A stretch of 64,000 nt of DNA from JACCZX01 sp963786295 (GTDB lineage: Bacteria; Pseudomonadota; Gammaproteobacteria; Burkholderiales; Burkholderiaceae_F), in contig CAWAYV010000032.1 of the NCBI GenBank assembly GCA_963786295.1, forward strand, positions 1-64,000, written 5' to 3'. The notes beneath the pieces are model-generated. The model ran no database searches and was not told the DNA's origin. It was given only the letters and a program-made list of their open reading frames with translations. Below, one piece after another: positions 9,167 through 18,140 of the stretch; within the stretch, counting starts at the first letter, position 1; each line of letters begins with the position of its first letter. The position numbers and the translations under genes are program-made.

Positions 9167-9840
9167 TGGCCACGGTATTGATCGTCGGTGCATCGCGCGG
9201 GATCGGCCTCGAGTTCGTTCGGCAATACACGGCCGAGGGTAATCGCGTGATTGCAACGCATCGCAAGCCGGAGTCCGGTGCAAAGTTGCGCGAACTGGGC
9301 GCGAAGCCGGCAGTGCTCGACATGCTCGACGAAGGCGCAGTGCTGGACTTTGGCGAAAAAATGGCCAGCGAGAAAATCGACATCGTAGTCATCAGTGCCG
9401 GGGTCGTCGGCCCTCGCGGCCAAGCCATCACATCGCCCGGGGGTCTCGACTTCGATGCGGTGATGCACACCAACGTGCGTGCACCGATGCAGTTGATTCC
9501 GGCGCTTGCGCCTACGTTGATCGCGGCGCGCGGCAAGCTCGCCGTCGTGTCGAGCCGCATGGGATCGCTGTCGCTGATGACGAGCACCGCGAACTGGCTA
9601 TATCGCGCAAGCAAGGCGGCGCTGAATGCGGCACTGAGGGCGGCGAGCCTCGAGCTCGGACCGCAAGGTGTCGTCTGCATCGCGTTTCATCCGGGTTGGG
9701 TGCGTACCGATATGGGCGGCGGCAGTGCCGATATCGACGCCAAGACGAGCGTCGAAGGCATGCGCCGGGTTCTTGCTTCCGCCAACGATTCTTCGAACGG
9801 AAAATTCATCAACTACAACGGCGAGCAACTGTCTTGGTAG
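9166..9840 (+). CDS. SDR family oxidoreductase
   Basis: A 224-residue short-chain dehydrogenase/reductase. The N-terminal NAD(P)-binding motif is VGASRGIG (residues 7-14), the catalytic Ser region is VVSSRMGS, and the catalytic Tyr-x3-Lys is present as YRASKAALN. FHPGWVRTDMGG downstream is typical of the C-factor/sniffer-like subgroup. Its start overlaps the LysE gene and its end overlaps the RidA gene, so this is a tight operon (8522-10684). Reaction and substrate cannot be named from the sequence. Confidence 0.88.
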   Translation: MATVLIVGASRGIGLEFVRQYTAEGNRVIATHRKPESGAKLRELGAKPAVLDMLDEGAVLDFGEKMASEKIDIVVISAGVVGPRGQAITSPGGLDFDAVMHTNVRAPMQLIPALAPTLIAARGKLAVVSSRMGSLSLMTSTANWLYRASKAALNAALRAASLELGPQGVVCIAFHPGWVRTDMGGGSADIDAKTSVEGMRRVLASANDSSNGKFINYNGEQLSW

Positions 9841-10241
9841 CAACGTCGTATCAGCGACGCCTGATCTCGTCGGGCTCATCCTTCGAAGCGGCTGCCGGAT
9901 ACAGCCGAGCGGTGGTTGACGGCGACTATGTGCACGTTTCCGGTACAACGGGGTTTGATTACGCGGCGATGACGATCGAGCACGATGTCGTCGCGCAAGC
10001 GCACCAGTGTTTCCGCAACGTCTCGGCGGCGCTCGGCGAAGCCGGCTGCACGCTCGACGATGTGGTTCGCGTGCGCTACTACCTGACCGACGTGGCATCG
10101 TTCGAGCGCCTGGCGCCGATCTTCGGCCAGTATTTCGCTCACGCACGACCGGCAGCGACGGCGATTGTCTGCGGCCTGGTCGACGCACGGATGAAAATAG
10201 AAATCGAAGTCACCGCTCGAGTGGGGTCGACATGCCGGTAG
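9834..10241 (+). CDS. RidA family (YjgF/Rid) deaminase-like protein
   Basis: About 135 residues when started at the TTG at 9834, which overlaps the end of the SDR gene; no ATG is available at a suitable place. Family features are SGSSFEAAAGYSRAVVDGDYVHVSGTTGFD, the mid-region FRNVSAALGEAGCTLDDVVRVRYYL and a C-terminal RPAATAIVCGLVDARMKIEIEVTAR. The Rid-family arginine that binds the imine carboxylate in archetypal RidA (R in PAR) is not obvious here (AxxVCGL), so this may be a Rid1-7 subfamily member rather than true RidA. Archetypal members hydrolyse reactive enamines/imines. Start choice is moderately certain. Confidence 0.82.
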   Translation: MVATSYQRRLISSGSSFEAAAGYSRAVVDGDYVHVSGTTGFDYAAMTIEHDVVAQAHQCFRNVSAALGEAGCTLDDVVRVRYYLTDVASFERLAPIFGQYFAHARPAATAIVCGLVDARMKIEIEVTARVGSTCR

Positions 10242-10684
10242 CCGTTTTCGCGACGATGGTTTTCGGAATCTGTTGCCTGCTCGGCGTCGGGTTGGTGGAA
10301 GTGGTGATGCGCGACTTTGCCGCCGAGGCCGGTGTGCCGACCTGGGTGTTCATCATCGCTCCCGGTTTGTTGTCGATGTTGTTTGCACTGCTGATGTATC
10401 GGAAAGCAGCCAGCGAGATCTCGGGCATTCGGCAATCGTTGTCGCGCGCACTGACCGTTGCGATTCTGACGTGGCTTGTACTGTCGATTTACATCAGTGC
10501 TCTGTGGTGTCCCGGGTATCGTGCTGTGAGTTGCACGCGCGACGTGGTGCTTGTCACCACGGTGATCGGCGGCGGGCCGCTGCTCCTTGCTGCACTGATC
10601 GCTGGCACCGTCGTCGGCATCGTGTTGAAGCGCCGTGTCGATTGGTTGTCCTACAAAGGCGCATCACGCAAAGCCGCCGAATGA
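10232..10684 (+). CDS. Hypothetical four-helix inner-membrane protein
   Basis: A 150-residue protein from the ATG at 10232, which overlaps the last codons of the RidA gene. Four hydrophobic segments can be seen (about 3-25, 38-56, 68-90 and 108-132), with a CPGYRAVSCTRD loop holding two cysteines that could form a disulfide. I do not recognise a family. Position at the end of the LysE-SDR-RidA run and seven bases before an acyl-CoA dehydrogenase suggests cotranscription only. Confidence 0.6.
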   Translation: MPVAVFATMVFGICCLLGVGLVEVVMRDFAAEAGVPTWVFIIAPGLLSMLFALLMYRKAASEISGIRQSLSRALTVAILTWLVLSIYISALWCPGYRAVSCTRDVVLVTTVIGGGPLLLAALIAGTVVGIVLKRRVDWLSYKGASRKAAE

Positions 10685-10690
10685 AGTGCG

Positions 10691-11815
10691 ATGCAAACTG
10701 ACGAGCATCGCCTGTTGCGCGATTCGCTGCGCGAGTTTGCCGCCAACCGCCTGACGCCGTTTGCAGCCGACTGGGATCGCAACGCCACCTTTCCCAAGCA
10801 GGCGTTGAGTGAATTGGCCGCACTCGGCGCGTTCGGTATCGCCGTTCCCGAAAAATACGGCGGCGCCGGAATGGATGCCACCGCGACCGCCATCGCGCTC
10901 GAAGAAATCGCCTTCGGCGACGGCGCGATTTCCACGATCATCAGCGTAAACAACAGCCCGGTATGCGCCATTCTGCTGGCTTGGGCGAACGAAGCGCAGA
11001 AGCAGAAGTACCTGGTGCCGCTGGCGCAGGGACAAATGCTCGGCGCGTTTTGCCTGACTGAGCCGCACGTCGGTTCCGATGCGTCCGGCCTGCGCACTAG
11101 CGCCGTGCTCGAAGGCGACCATTGGGTATTGAACGGCGTCAAGCAATTCATTACCAGTGGCAAGACGGCCGACGTCGCCATCGTAATGGCGGTCACGGAC
11201 AAGGCAGCCGGCAAGCGCGGGATCAGTGCGTTCATCGTCGAAACGAAAACACCTGGCTATGTCGTCGCGCGCCTTGAGGACAAGATGGGGCAGCACGCAT
11301 CGGACACCGCGCAGATCCTGTTCGAAAACTGCCGGGTGCCGTCCGAGAATTTGATCGGCGAAGAAGGCGCGGGCTACAAGATCGCGTTGGCGGGACTCGA
11401 AGGCGGGCGTATCGGCATTGCGTCGCAGGCGCTCGGCATGGCGCGCGCGGCGTACGAAGCGGCTTTGAAATATGCAAAGGAGCGCGAGGCATTCGGCAAG
11501 CCGATCTTCGAGCATCAGGCATTGCAATTCCGGCTGGCGGACATGGCAACGCAACTCGAAGCCGCGCGGCAACTGATTCATCACGCGGCCGCGTTGAAGG
11601 ACGGCGGCGAGCCGTGCTTGAAACAAGCGGCGATGGCGAAGCTGTTCGCTTCGGAAATGGCGGAAGCCGTGTGCTCGAGTGCGATTCAGATTCACGGCGG
11701 CTATGGTTACGTCGCCGACTTTCCGGTCGAGCGCATCTACCGCGACGTGCGTGTGTGCCAGATTTACGAGGGCACCAGCGACATTCAGCGGATCCTGATC
11801 GCGCGGCACCTGTGA
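10691..11815 (+). CDS. Acyl-CoA dehydrogenase
   Basis: A 374-residue FAD flavoprotein of the short/medium-chain acyl-CoA dehydrogenase group. FCLTEPHVGSDASG is the substrate-loop signature, IHGGYGYVADFPVERIYRDVRV is the C-terminal signature, and the catalytic base is Glu360 in QIYEGTSDIQR, unlike the isovaleryl-CoA dehydrogenase-like paralogue at 2452 where it is in the middle of the chain. It should desaturate a short or medium acyl-CoA and reduce ETF. Together with the thiolase and the other dehydrogenase it makes a loose acyl-CoA oxidation neighbourhood. Confidence 0.92.
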   Translation: MQTDEHRLLRDSLREFAANRLTPFAADWDRNATFPKQALSELAALGAFGIAVPEKYGGAGMDATATAIALEEIAFGDGAISTIISVNNSPVCAILLAWANEAQKQKYLVPLAQGQMLGAFCLTEPHVGSDASGLRTSAVLEGDHWVLNGVKQFITSGKTADVAIVMAVTDKAAGKRGISAFIVETKTPGYVVARLEDKMGQHASDTAQILFENCRVPSENLIGEEGAGYKIALAGLEGGRIGIASQALGMARAAYEAALKYAKEREAFGKPIFEHQALQFRLADMATQLEAARQLIHHAAALKDGGEPCLKQAAMAKLFASEMAEAVCSSAIQIHGGYGYVADFPVERIYRDVRVCQIYEGTSDIQRILIARHL

Positions 11816-11831
11816 GAGCGATAGGTACACG

Positions 11832-12596
11832 ATGCCACTAAGCGCTACCGAGCGATTTTCCGATCGAGCCGACGCGTACGTGCGCGGCAGGCCAACTTAT
11901 CCGCAAGCGATCGTTGAACAATTGCAAAAAGTCGGTGCGCTAAAGCAAGGGCACACAGTTGTCGATCTCGGCGTCGGCACCGGACTGTCGGCGGAGCCGT
12001 TTCTGCGCAGTGGTTACACGGTGATTGGCGTCGAACCGAATGCAGCGATGCGGACAACGGGCGATCAGCAATTGCGTGAATTCACTGGCTATCGCAGCGT
12101 CGCCGGCACGGCCGAAGCGACCACGCTTCCGGACGATGCGGCCGACCTGGTGATTGCGGGCCAGGCGTTTCACTGGTTCGATGTGCCGCGCGCCGCGATC
12201 GAAGCGCGGCGCATCCTGCGCCCCGGCGGCTGGGGTGCGTTGATCTGGAACGACCGGCAATCGACAGGCAGCGCATTTCTCGCCGGCTACGAAGCGCTGC
12301 TGCGCACGCACGGTATCGACTACGCGAAGTTGCTCCATCGCCATATCGACGAGAAAGCGATCGCGCAATTCTTTGCGCCAGCGCAGACGACTGTCGTCAC
12401 GTTCGACAACCCGCGAGAGCTCGAGCGCGAAGATCTGTTGGCGCTCGCCCGATCGGCGTCATATCTGCCGCCGCCAGGCGATCCGCGACACGCCGCGATG
12501 CTGCTCGCGCTAAATGCCCTATTCGACACACACGCTAAAAACGGCACCGTGCAGATGATGTATCGCACGCGTATGCACTACGCGCAGCTTAACTAG
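11832..12596 (+). CDS. Class I SAM-dependent methyltransferase
   Basis: A 254-residue Rossmann-fold methyltransferase. Motif I is VVDLGVGTGLSAEPF, post-I VIGVEPNAAMR, motif II region DLVIAGQAFHWFD, and motif III ILRPGGWGALIWND. The GQAFHWFD stretch places it in the Methyltransf_11/25 group with many uncharacterised small-molecule methyltransferases. The N-terminal RFSDRADAYVRGRPTYPQAIVEQL is the typical lead-in of these proteins. Substrate unknown. It lies 16 bases after the acyl-CoA dehydrogenase. Confidence 0.86.
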   Translation: MPLSATERFSDRADAYVRGRPTYPQAIVEQLQKVGALKQGHTVVDLGVGTGLSAEPFLRSGYTVIGVEPNAAMRTTGDQQLREFTGYRSVAGTAEATTLPDDAADLVIAGQAFHWFDVPRAAIEARRILRPGGWGALIWNDRQSTGSAFLAGYEALLRTHGIDYAKLLHRHIDEKAIAQFFAPAQTTVVTFDNPRELEREDLLALARSASYLPPPGDPRHAAMLLALNALFDTHAKNGTVQMMYRTRMHYAQLN

Positions 12597-12620
12597 CGCA
12601 ACGACTGTCTCGAGGATGCG

Positions 12621-13226
12621 ATGCCCAAGCCGATCGAATTTCACTTCGACTTTTCTTCGCCGTATTCGTATCTCGCGTCGGAGCAGATCGAACCCGTAGC
12701 CGCGCGCCATGGACGCACAGTGGAGTTCAAACCCGTATTGCTCGGTGCGGTGTTCAAGATTTCGGGCGGCGCACCGTTGACCGAACTGTATGGGCCCAAG
12801 GCGAGCTACGCCAAGCGAGATTTCGAACGCTCGGCGCGCTATGCCGGCGTGCCCTACCGGCTGCCGAGCCGATTTCCGATCGCGAGCCTGGCGGCGAAGC
12901 GCTCGGTCGTGTGGCTGCAGCAGCATCGGCCTGAATTCGTGGCGCCTTTCATTCATGCGGTGTACCGAGCGTTCTTTGTCGACGATCGCGACATCTCGGA
13001 CGCGGCCGTGGTCGGCGAGATCGCGCGCGAAGTCGGCATCGATCCGGCCGAGCTCGCCGCCGGTATGCAACAACCCGAGACCAAGGAGCGGTTAAGGGCG
13101 CAGGTCGAGCAAGCGATTCAGGCGGGCATCTTCGGTGCGCCGACCATCATCGTCGATGGTGAAGTCTTCTGGGGCAACGATCGAATACCGCAGATCGAGC
13201 GCTGGCTCGAAAAAGGGTCGTTCTAG
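12621..13226 (+). CDS. 2-hydroxychromene-2-carboxylate isomerase / DsbA-like oxidoreductase
   Basis: A 201-residue member of the kappa-GST/DsbA superfamily. FHFDFSSPYSYLASEQIE carries the Ser that replaces the thioredoxin CxxC and binds glutathione; FGAPTIIVDGEVFWGNDRI is the cis-Pro motif. Characterised members (NahD) isomerise 2-hydroxychromene-2-carboxylate in naphthalene breakdown, but no other aromatic-degradation gene is nearby, so a general glutathione-linked isomerase role is just as likely. GAGGA precedes the ATG by five bases. Confidence 0.85.
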   Translation: MPKPIEFHFDFSSPYSYLASEQIEPVAARHGRTVEFKPVLLGAVFKISGGAPLTELYGPKASYAKRDFERSARYAGVPYRLPSRFPIASLAAKRSVVWLQQHRPEFVAPFIHAVYRAFFVDDRDISDAAVVGEIAREVGIDPAELAAGMQQPETKERLRAQVEQAIQAGIFGAPTIIVDGEVFWGNDRIPQIERWLEKGSF

Positions 13227-13232
13227 CGCCTC

Positions 13233-14624
13233 ATGCCCGACAGCATGCTGTTTCTGGACGCGACGATGCTGTCGCGCATCCAGTTTGGTTTCACGATCAC
13301 GTTCCACATCCTGTTCCCTGCACTGTCGATCGGCCTGGCCGGTTTTCTCGTCGTGCTGGAAACACTGTGGCTCACAACGGCCGAAGAACGCTATTGGCGG
13401 CTGCTGCGATTCTGGACGACGGTGTTCGCCCTCTCATTCGGCATGGGAGTGGTGTCGGGAATCGTCCTGGCGTATCAGTTCGGAACCAATTGGAGCGGCT
13501 TGATGGCGAAGGCCGGCCAGATCATGGGCCCGCTGTTGAGTTACGAAACGCTGACCGCGTTTTTCCTCGAGGCGAGCTTTCTCGGCGTGTTGTTGTTCGG
13601 CTGGAAGCGCGTTTCGCGGCGCATGCACTTCATTTCGACCTTGATGGTCGCGCTGGGCACCTGCATCTCGGCGTTCTGGATCATGGCGTCCAACAGCTGG
13701 ATGCAGACGCCCGCCGGCTACGTCGTGCGCGACGGCATTTTTTATCCGGCCGACTGGTGGGCAATCATCTTCAATCCATCGTTCCTGGTGCGCTTCGCGC
13801 ACATGCTGATGGCGGCCTATCTATCCACCGCGTTCGTCGTGGCCGGCGTCGCGGCCTGGTACTTATTGAAAGATCGATTCATCGATCTGGCCAAGCCGAT
13901 GATGGCTTTGGCATTGCTGATGATCGTGCCGCTCGCACCGCTGCAGATTGTCGTCGGCGATATGGCTGGATTGATCGTGCGCGATCATCAACCGGCCAAA
14001 CTCGCAGCGATGGAAGCGCAGTGGGAAACCGGTGTGATGCCGCTGCGACTGTTTGCGATTCCCGATCAAACCGCGGCTCGCAACCATTTCGAAATCGGCA
14101 TTCCGAAACTCGGCAGCCTGATCACGCAACACTCGCTGGATGAGCCGGTAAAAGGTCTGCTCGAGTTTCCTGCCGAGGATCGGCCGAGGGTGGCGATCGT
14201 GTTCTGGACTTTCCGCGTGATGGTCGGCATCGGCTTTCTGATGCTAGTGATTGCAGTGACGGCGGCCGTGCTCGCCCTGCGCAAGCGGCTGTATTCGAGC
14301 CGATGGTTTCTGCGTTTGTTGATGCTTGCGTCGCCGCTCGGCTTCGTGGCGATCGTGGCGGGCTGGTACACGGCAGAGATCGGTCGCCAACCGTATGTGA
14401 TCTACGGAGTGCTGCGCACGGCGGATGCGGTGTCGCCGGTGACCGCAGGCAGCGTGACGCTATCGCTCGCGATGTTCTTCGTTATCTACAGCGCGGTATT
14501 TGGAGCCGGCTTCTGGTACCTGCTGCGAACGATTCACAAAGGCCCCGTCGAAGTCGCGCTGCCGGAAGCGCCGGCTCTCGGTAACCGGCCGATGGCGGGG
14601 ATGTCTCCGGCGGCGGCAAAGTGA
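13233..14624 (+). CDS. cydA: Cytochrome bd-type ubiquinol oxidase subunit I (CIO type)
   Basis: A 463-residue subunit carrying the hemes of a bd-type quinol oxidase, an inner-membrane terminal oxidase. RIQFGFTITFHILFPALSIG holds the heme-ligand His (residue 25, E. coli His19 equivalent). The GRQPYVIYGVLRTADAVSP segment replaces the GRQPW usual in E. coli with GRQPY. The loop between helices 6 and 7 is short, and total length is near the cyanide-insensitive CioA form rather than the 520-residue long-Q-loop form. Starts at 13233 or at the Met four codons later. cydB follows after 26 bases. Confidence 0.93.
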   Translation: MPDSMLFLDATMLSRIQFGFTITFHILFPALSIGLAGFLVVLETLWLTTAEERYWRLLRFWTTVFALSFGMGVVSGIVLAYQFGTNWSGLMAKAGQIMGPLLSYETLTAFFLEASFLGVLLFGWKRVSRRMHFISTLMVALGTCISAFWIMASNSWMQTPAGYVVRDGIFYPADWWAIIFNPSFLVRFAHMLMAAYLSTAFVVAGVAAWYLLKDRFIDLAKPMMALALLMIVPLAPLQIVVGDMAGLIVRDHQPAKLAAMEAQWETGVMPLRLFAIPDQTAARNHFEIGIPKLGSLITQHSLDEPVKGLLEFPAEDRPRVAIVFWTFRVMVGIGFLMLVIAVTAAVLALRKRLYSSRWFLRLLMLASPLGFVAIVAGWYTAEIGRQPYVIYGVLRTADAVSPVTAGSVTLSLAMFFVIYSAVFGAGFWYLLRTIHKGPVEVALPEAPALGNRPMAGMSPAAAK

Positions 14625-14650
14625 TCGGCGCCCGATGATCAGCTATCCAA

Positions 14651-15658
14651 ATGACCGCTGCCGATTGGCTGACGCTCTTCATGGCCGGCGTGGTCGCTTT
14701 CGCGGTCGGCATGTACGTCGTGCTCGACGGTCTCGATCTTGGCGTCGGTATTCTGTTTCCGTTTGCCGACGACGATGCGCAACGCGATCAGATGATGAAT
14801 TCGATCGCGCCGTTCTGGGACGGCAACGAAACCTGGCTCGTACTCGGCGGCGCGATTCTTTTGTCGGCGTTTCCGCTCGCGTTCGCGGTGATCCTGCCTG
14901 CGGTGTATCTGCCGATCATCGTGATGCTGCTGGGCTTGATCTTTCGCGGCGTGGCGTTCGAGTTTCGCTTCAAACATCACCCGCGCATTTGGGACGTGGC
15001 ATTCGCTGCTGGCTCGATGATTGCCACCTTCGCGCAAGGTGTGGTGCTTGGCACCTTCGTGCAAGGCATCAAGATGGAGAATTTTCAATACGCCGGTGGC
15101 CCGTGGGATTGGCTGACGCCATTTTCAATGGTGACCGGGGTCGCTCTGTTGTGTGGTTATGCGCTGCTCGGTAACACGTGGCTGTTCTGGCGCTCGTACG
15201 GCACGCTGCAGGAAAAGGCGCGCACGTGGATGCCGGTGCTGCTGGTCGGCATGTTGGCGGCGATCGCAGCGATCAGCATCTGGACGCCGTTGATGTCGTC
15301 CGCGATCGCCGCGCGCTGGTTCGACTTTCCAAAGTCGCTCGCATTTGCGCCGGTACCGGTGCTAACCGCTGCGTGTGCATGGGGCGCTTATCGAGCGATA
15401 AAGAAAACGCCGAGCGCGGTGCCTTTCGTGCTGTGCGTTGGCTTGTTTTTTCTCGGCTATTCGGGCCTGGCGATCAGCATCTTTCCCAGACTGCCGCCAC
15501 CTTCACTCACGCTGTTCGCGGCGGCCGCATCGCCAGAGTCGCAACGCTTTCTATTGCCCGGATTGCTGATTCTGGTTCCGCTGATCCTGATCCACACCTG
15601 GGTTAACTACCGCGTGTTTCACGTCAAGAGTGAGGACGACGCGGGCTACGGGCACTGA
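14651..15658 (+). CDS. cydB: Cytochrome bd-type ubiquinol oxidase subunit II (CIO type)
   Basis: A 335-residue partner of CydA. GMYVVLDGLDLGVGILFPF, FWDGNETWLVLGGAILLSAFPLAFA and LIFRGVAFEFRFK are the conserved first-half motifs; about eight or nine membrane segments are visible. No CydX-like small ORF follows: the gene's TGA stop at 15656 directly abuts the opposite-strand stop of ptsI, sharing the palindrome TGATCA. Together the two subunits oxidise quinol with oxygen, usually under low oxygen or when heme-copper oxidases are poisoned. Confidence 0.93.
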   Translation: MTAADWLTLFMAGVVAFAVGMYVVLDGLDLGVGILFPFADDDAQRDQMMNSIAPFWDGNETWLVLGGAILLSAFPLAFAVILPAVYLPIIVMLLGLIFRGVAFEFRFKHHPRIWDVAFAAGSMIATFAQGVVLGTFVQGIKMENFQYAGGPWDWLTPFSMVTGVALLCGYALLGNTWLFWRSYGTLQEKARTWMPVLLVGMLAAIAAISIWTPLMSSAIAARWFDFPKSLAFAPVPVLTAACAWGAYRAIKKTPSAVPFVLCVGLFFLGYSGLAISIFPRLPPPSLTLFAAAASPESQRFLLPGLLILVPLILIHTWVNYRVFHVKSEDDAGYGH

Positions 15659-17477
15659 TCAAGAAAGATCTGCGTTCGCCGCGCGCACGAGCGCGGCCTT
15701 GATTTTCACCGGATCGGACTGGCGCAGCACGCGCGTAGCGAGCCGTGCGGAGTCCTTGGTCGAAAGCGTAAACAGCCGCTCTTTGAGCGGCAGGATCTGC
15801 GACGGATGCATCGAATACTGACGCAGCCCCATGCCGAGCAACAGCTCGGTCATTTCCAGCTCGCCGGCGAGCTCACCGCAGATCGAAACCGGTGACCTGG
15901 CTCTGCGGCATTCCTTGATCGTATACGCAATCAGCCGCAGCACGGCCGGGTGCAAGTGATCATACAAATGTGCAACGCTCGAGTCCGCACGATCGATCGC
16001 AAGCGTGTACTGGATCAGATCGTTGGTGCCGATCGATAGGAACTTCAGCTTCTTTACCAATTGCGGCACTGAAAGCGCTGCGGCGGGCACCTCGACCATG
16101 CCGCCGATTTGCACGCGGCCGTCGTACTTGCGCCTGCGTTCGCGCAGTTGCTGCTTCGCCTGCGCAACAAACGCGAGTGCTTGCTCGACTTCGTGCAAGT
16201 GCGCCAGCATCGGCACCAGGATGCGGACGGTGCCGACTTCGGACGCGCGCAGGATCGCGCGCAACTGCGTCAGAAACAGCTCGGGGTACGCCAGGCAGTA
16301 ACGAATCGCGCGCAAGCCAAGCGCCGGGTTCGACTCCGGACGCGGAGCACCCTTCCCCATTCCGAGCGTCTCGCGCGCAGCTTCATTCAGCACCTTGTCG
16401 GCGCCGATGTCGAGCGTGCGAATCACCACCGGCTTGCCTTTCATCGCTCGCGCGACCTTGGCGTACGCCTCGTACTGCTCGTCCTCGCTCGGCAGTTCGT
16501 CGCGATCCATGAACAGGAACTCGGAGCGAAATAGGCCGATGCCGTCGGCGCCTGCTTCGAGCGCATCGCGCGCGTCTTCCGGCAGCTCGATGTTCGCCTG
16601 CAGCTCGATCGCGATGCCGTCCTCTGGTGCGCGCAATCTTGCCTCTGAGCTTGCGCAGTTGAGCGCGATGCTCGCTTTCGTCGCGCACCCGCTTGCCGAA
16701 ATCGGCCAGCTCCTCATCGCTGGGATTGACGATGACCGCGTCAAAGTCGGCGTCGATGACGACCAGATCGCCTTCCTTGATGATGCTGCGCGCGTTTTCG
16801 GCGCCGACCACTGCCGGCAATCCGAGGCTGCGCGCGAGGATCGCCGTGTGCGACGTCGGGCCGCCGAGCTCGGTGACGAATCCGGCAAGGTCGACATCGG
16901 CGCGGTCTTTCAAGTGCAGCACGTCGGCCGGCGCGAGGTCCTGCGCAATCAGTATCAGGCGCTCACCCGGCGCCAATTGCTTTGTGAACGCGACGCGGGT
17001 GGGCCGCCCTCCGGCAAGCGCGTCCACGACGCGCTCGACCACCTGCCGCACGTCGGTCGACCGCTCGCGCAGATATTCATCGTCGATCGCATCGAACTGC
17101 TTGACCAGCTGCTCGAGCTGGATCGTCAGCGCCCATTCCGCGTTGATCAGCCGGCTGCGAATCAGATCGCGCGGCGCCTCGGCGAGCAATGCATCACCGA
17201 GGATCAGCCGATGCAGGTCCAGAAACGCGCGCACTTCACTCGGCGCGTCGCGAGCGATGCCCGACTTCAGCTCGTCCAACTCCTCGCGCACAACATTGAA
17301 TGCAGAGGTCAATCGGCCGATTTCGTGCAGTACGTCACGCCGCTCGATCGTGTACTGGCGAACGTCGAGCTCCGACGGCGCGAGCAGATGCGCACGGCCG
17401 ACGGCAATCCCGCTTGCGACGCCGCTTCCGACCAGCGACTCTCTGCGACGCTCAGCTACATCGCCCATCCTAGCCAT
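15659..17477 (-). CDS. ptsI: Phosphoenolpyruvate-protein phosphotransferase (Enzyme I), frameshifted
   Basis: PTS Enzyme I, which takes phosphate from PEP on a His and passes it to HPr. The 5' frame holds the HPr-binding helical domain and the phospho-His domain (GGPTSHTAILARSLGLPAVVG, His about 210). The 3' frame holds the PEP-binding barrel (GIGLFRSEFLFMDR, VVIRTLDIGADK, SNPALGLRAIRYCL, SIGTNDLIQYTLAIDR, SICGELAGE). The frames meet near 16629-16640; dropping one base there gives KIRAPEDGIAIELQANIE and a 605-residue protein of family length. Single-base error is more likely than true loss because both halves are intact. It follows HPr with overlapping ends. Confidence 0.92.
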
Positions 17478-17742
17478 GCGCTTCGCCGAAGCCCGATTCG
17501 ATCAATACGCCGATCGCATCGACCGCCTGCTGCTCGTCGGGGCCCTCCGCATCGACCGTCACGGTTGAGCCAGGCCCGGCAGCCAGCATCATCACACCCA
17601 TGATCGACTTGGCATTCACTCTGCGACCATTTCGGGCGATGAAGACTTCGCTTTCGTAGCGGCCCGCGATTTGCGTCAACTGCGCCGACGGGCGTGCGTG
17701 CAGGCCGAGCTTGTTGTTGATCGTGAAGTCCTTGCTGATCAT
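17470..17742 (-). CDS. ptsH: HPr phosphocarrier protein
   Basis: A 90-residue HPr. The phosphorylated His15 is in GLHARPSAQL and the regulatory Ser46 is in NAKSIMGVMML. The ATG at 17742 forms an ATGA overlap with the stop of the EIIA gene, which sets this start against a longer upstream frame. HPr relays phosphate from Enzyme I to the Man-type EIIA encoded just upstream. No sugar-specific membrane EIIC is in the window, consistent with the regulatory PTS of many betaproteobacteria. Confidence 0.95.
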   Translation of the reverse strand: MISKDFTINNKLGLHARPSAQLTQIAGRYESEVFIARNGRRVNAKSIMGVMMLAAGPGSTVTVDAEGPDEQQAVDAIGVLIESGFGEAHG

Positions 17743-18140
17743 CGCGCAGCATCGACTTGCAGGATGCCCTGGCGGCCGCCGGCCAACGCTTTTTCGGCAA
17801 CTTCTTCGAGGCGTCCGCCTCGATAGCAAACTGCACGCAGCAGCATCGGAAGGTTGACGCCTGCGATCACCGCCACTCGCTCCAACTCACCCAGTTGCGT
17901 CGCGACGTTGCCGGGCGTCGCTCCGAAGGCGTCAGTCAATATCAATACGCCTTCGCCGCGATCGACCTCGTGCACCAGTTCGCGTGCCCGTGCCACCGTG
18001 TGCGCCAGGTCAGCGTTATCGTCGACGTCGAGAGCACGCAGCTCACGGCGCGCGTTCGGCTCGCAGCTGTAGACATGTTCCGCGCACTGGCTCAGCGCGC
18101 TTGCGAGCGGCGCGTGGGCAATGACAACAATGCCGACCAT
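17739..18140 (-). CDS. PTS mannose-family IIA component
   Basis: A 133-residue EIIA of the mannose family. GIVVIAHAPLASAL has the phosphorylated His9, and GEGVLILTDAFGATPGNVATQL and VIAGVNLPMLLRAV are the characteristic following motifs. It accepts phosphate from HPr. With no transporter domain it is likely a regulatory sink, as suggested for the gshB-linked EIIA-HPr-EI sets of betaproteobacteria. Its ATG overlaps the gshB stop by one base (TGATG) and its stop overlaps the HPr start by four. Confidence 0.92.
   Translation of the reverse strand: MVGIVVIAHAPLASALSQCAEHVYSCEPNARRELRALDVDDNADLAHTVARARELVHEVDRGEGVLILTDAFGATPGNVATQLGELERVAVIAGVNLPMLLRAVCYRGGRLEEVAEKALAGGRQGILQVDAAR

Noticed and set aside
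16395..17603. Plus-strand frames of 291-402 residues opposite ptsI
   Set aside because: Antisense shadows; Enzyme I motifs are on the minus strand.
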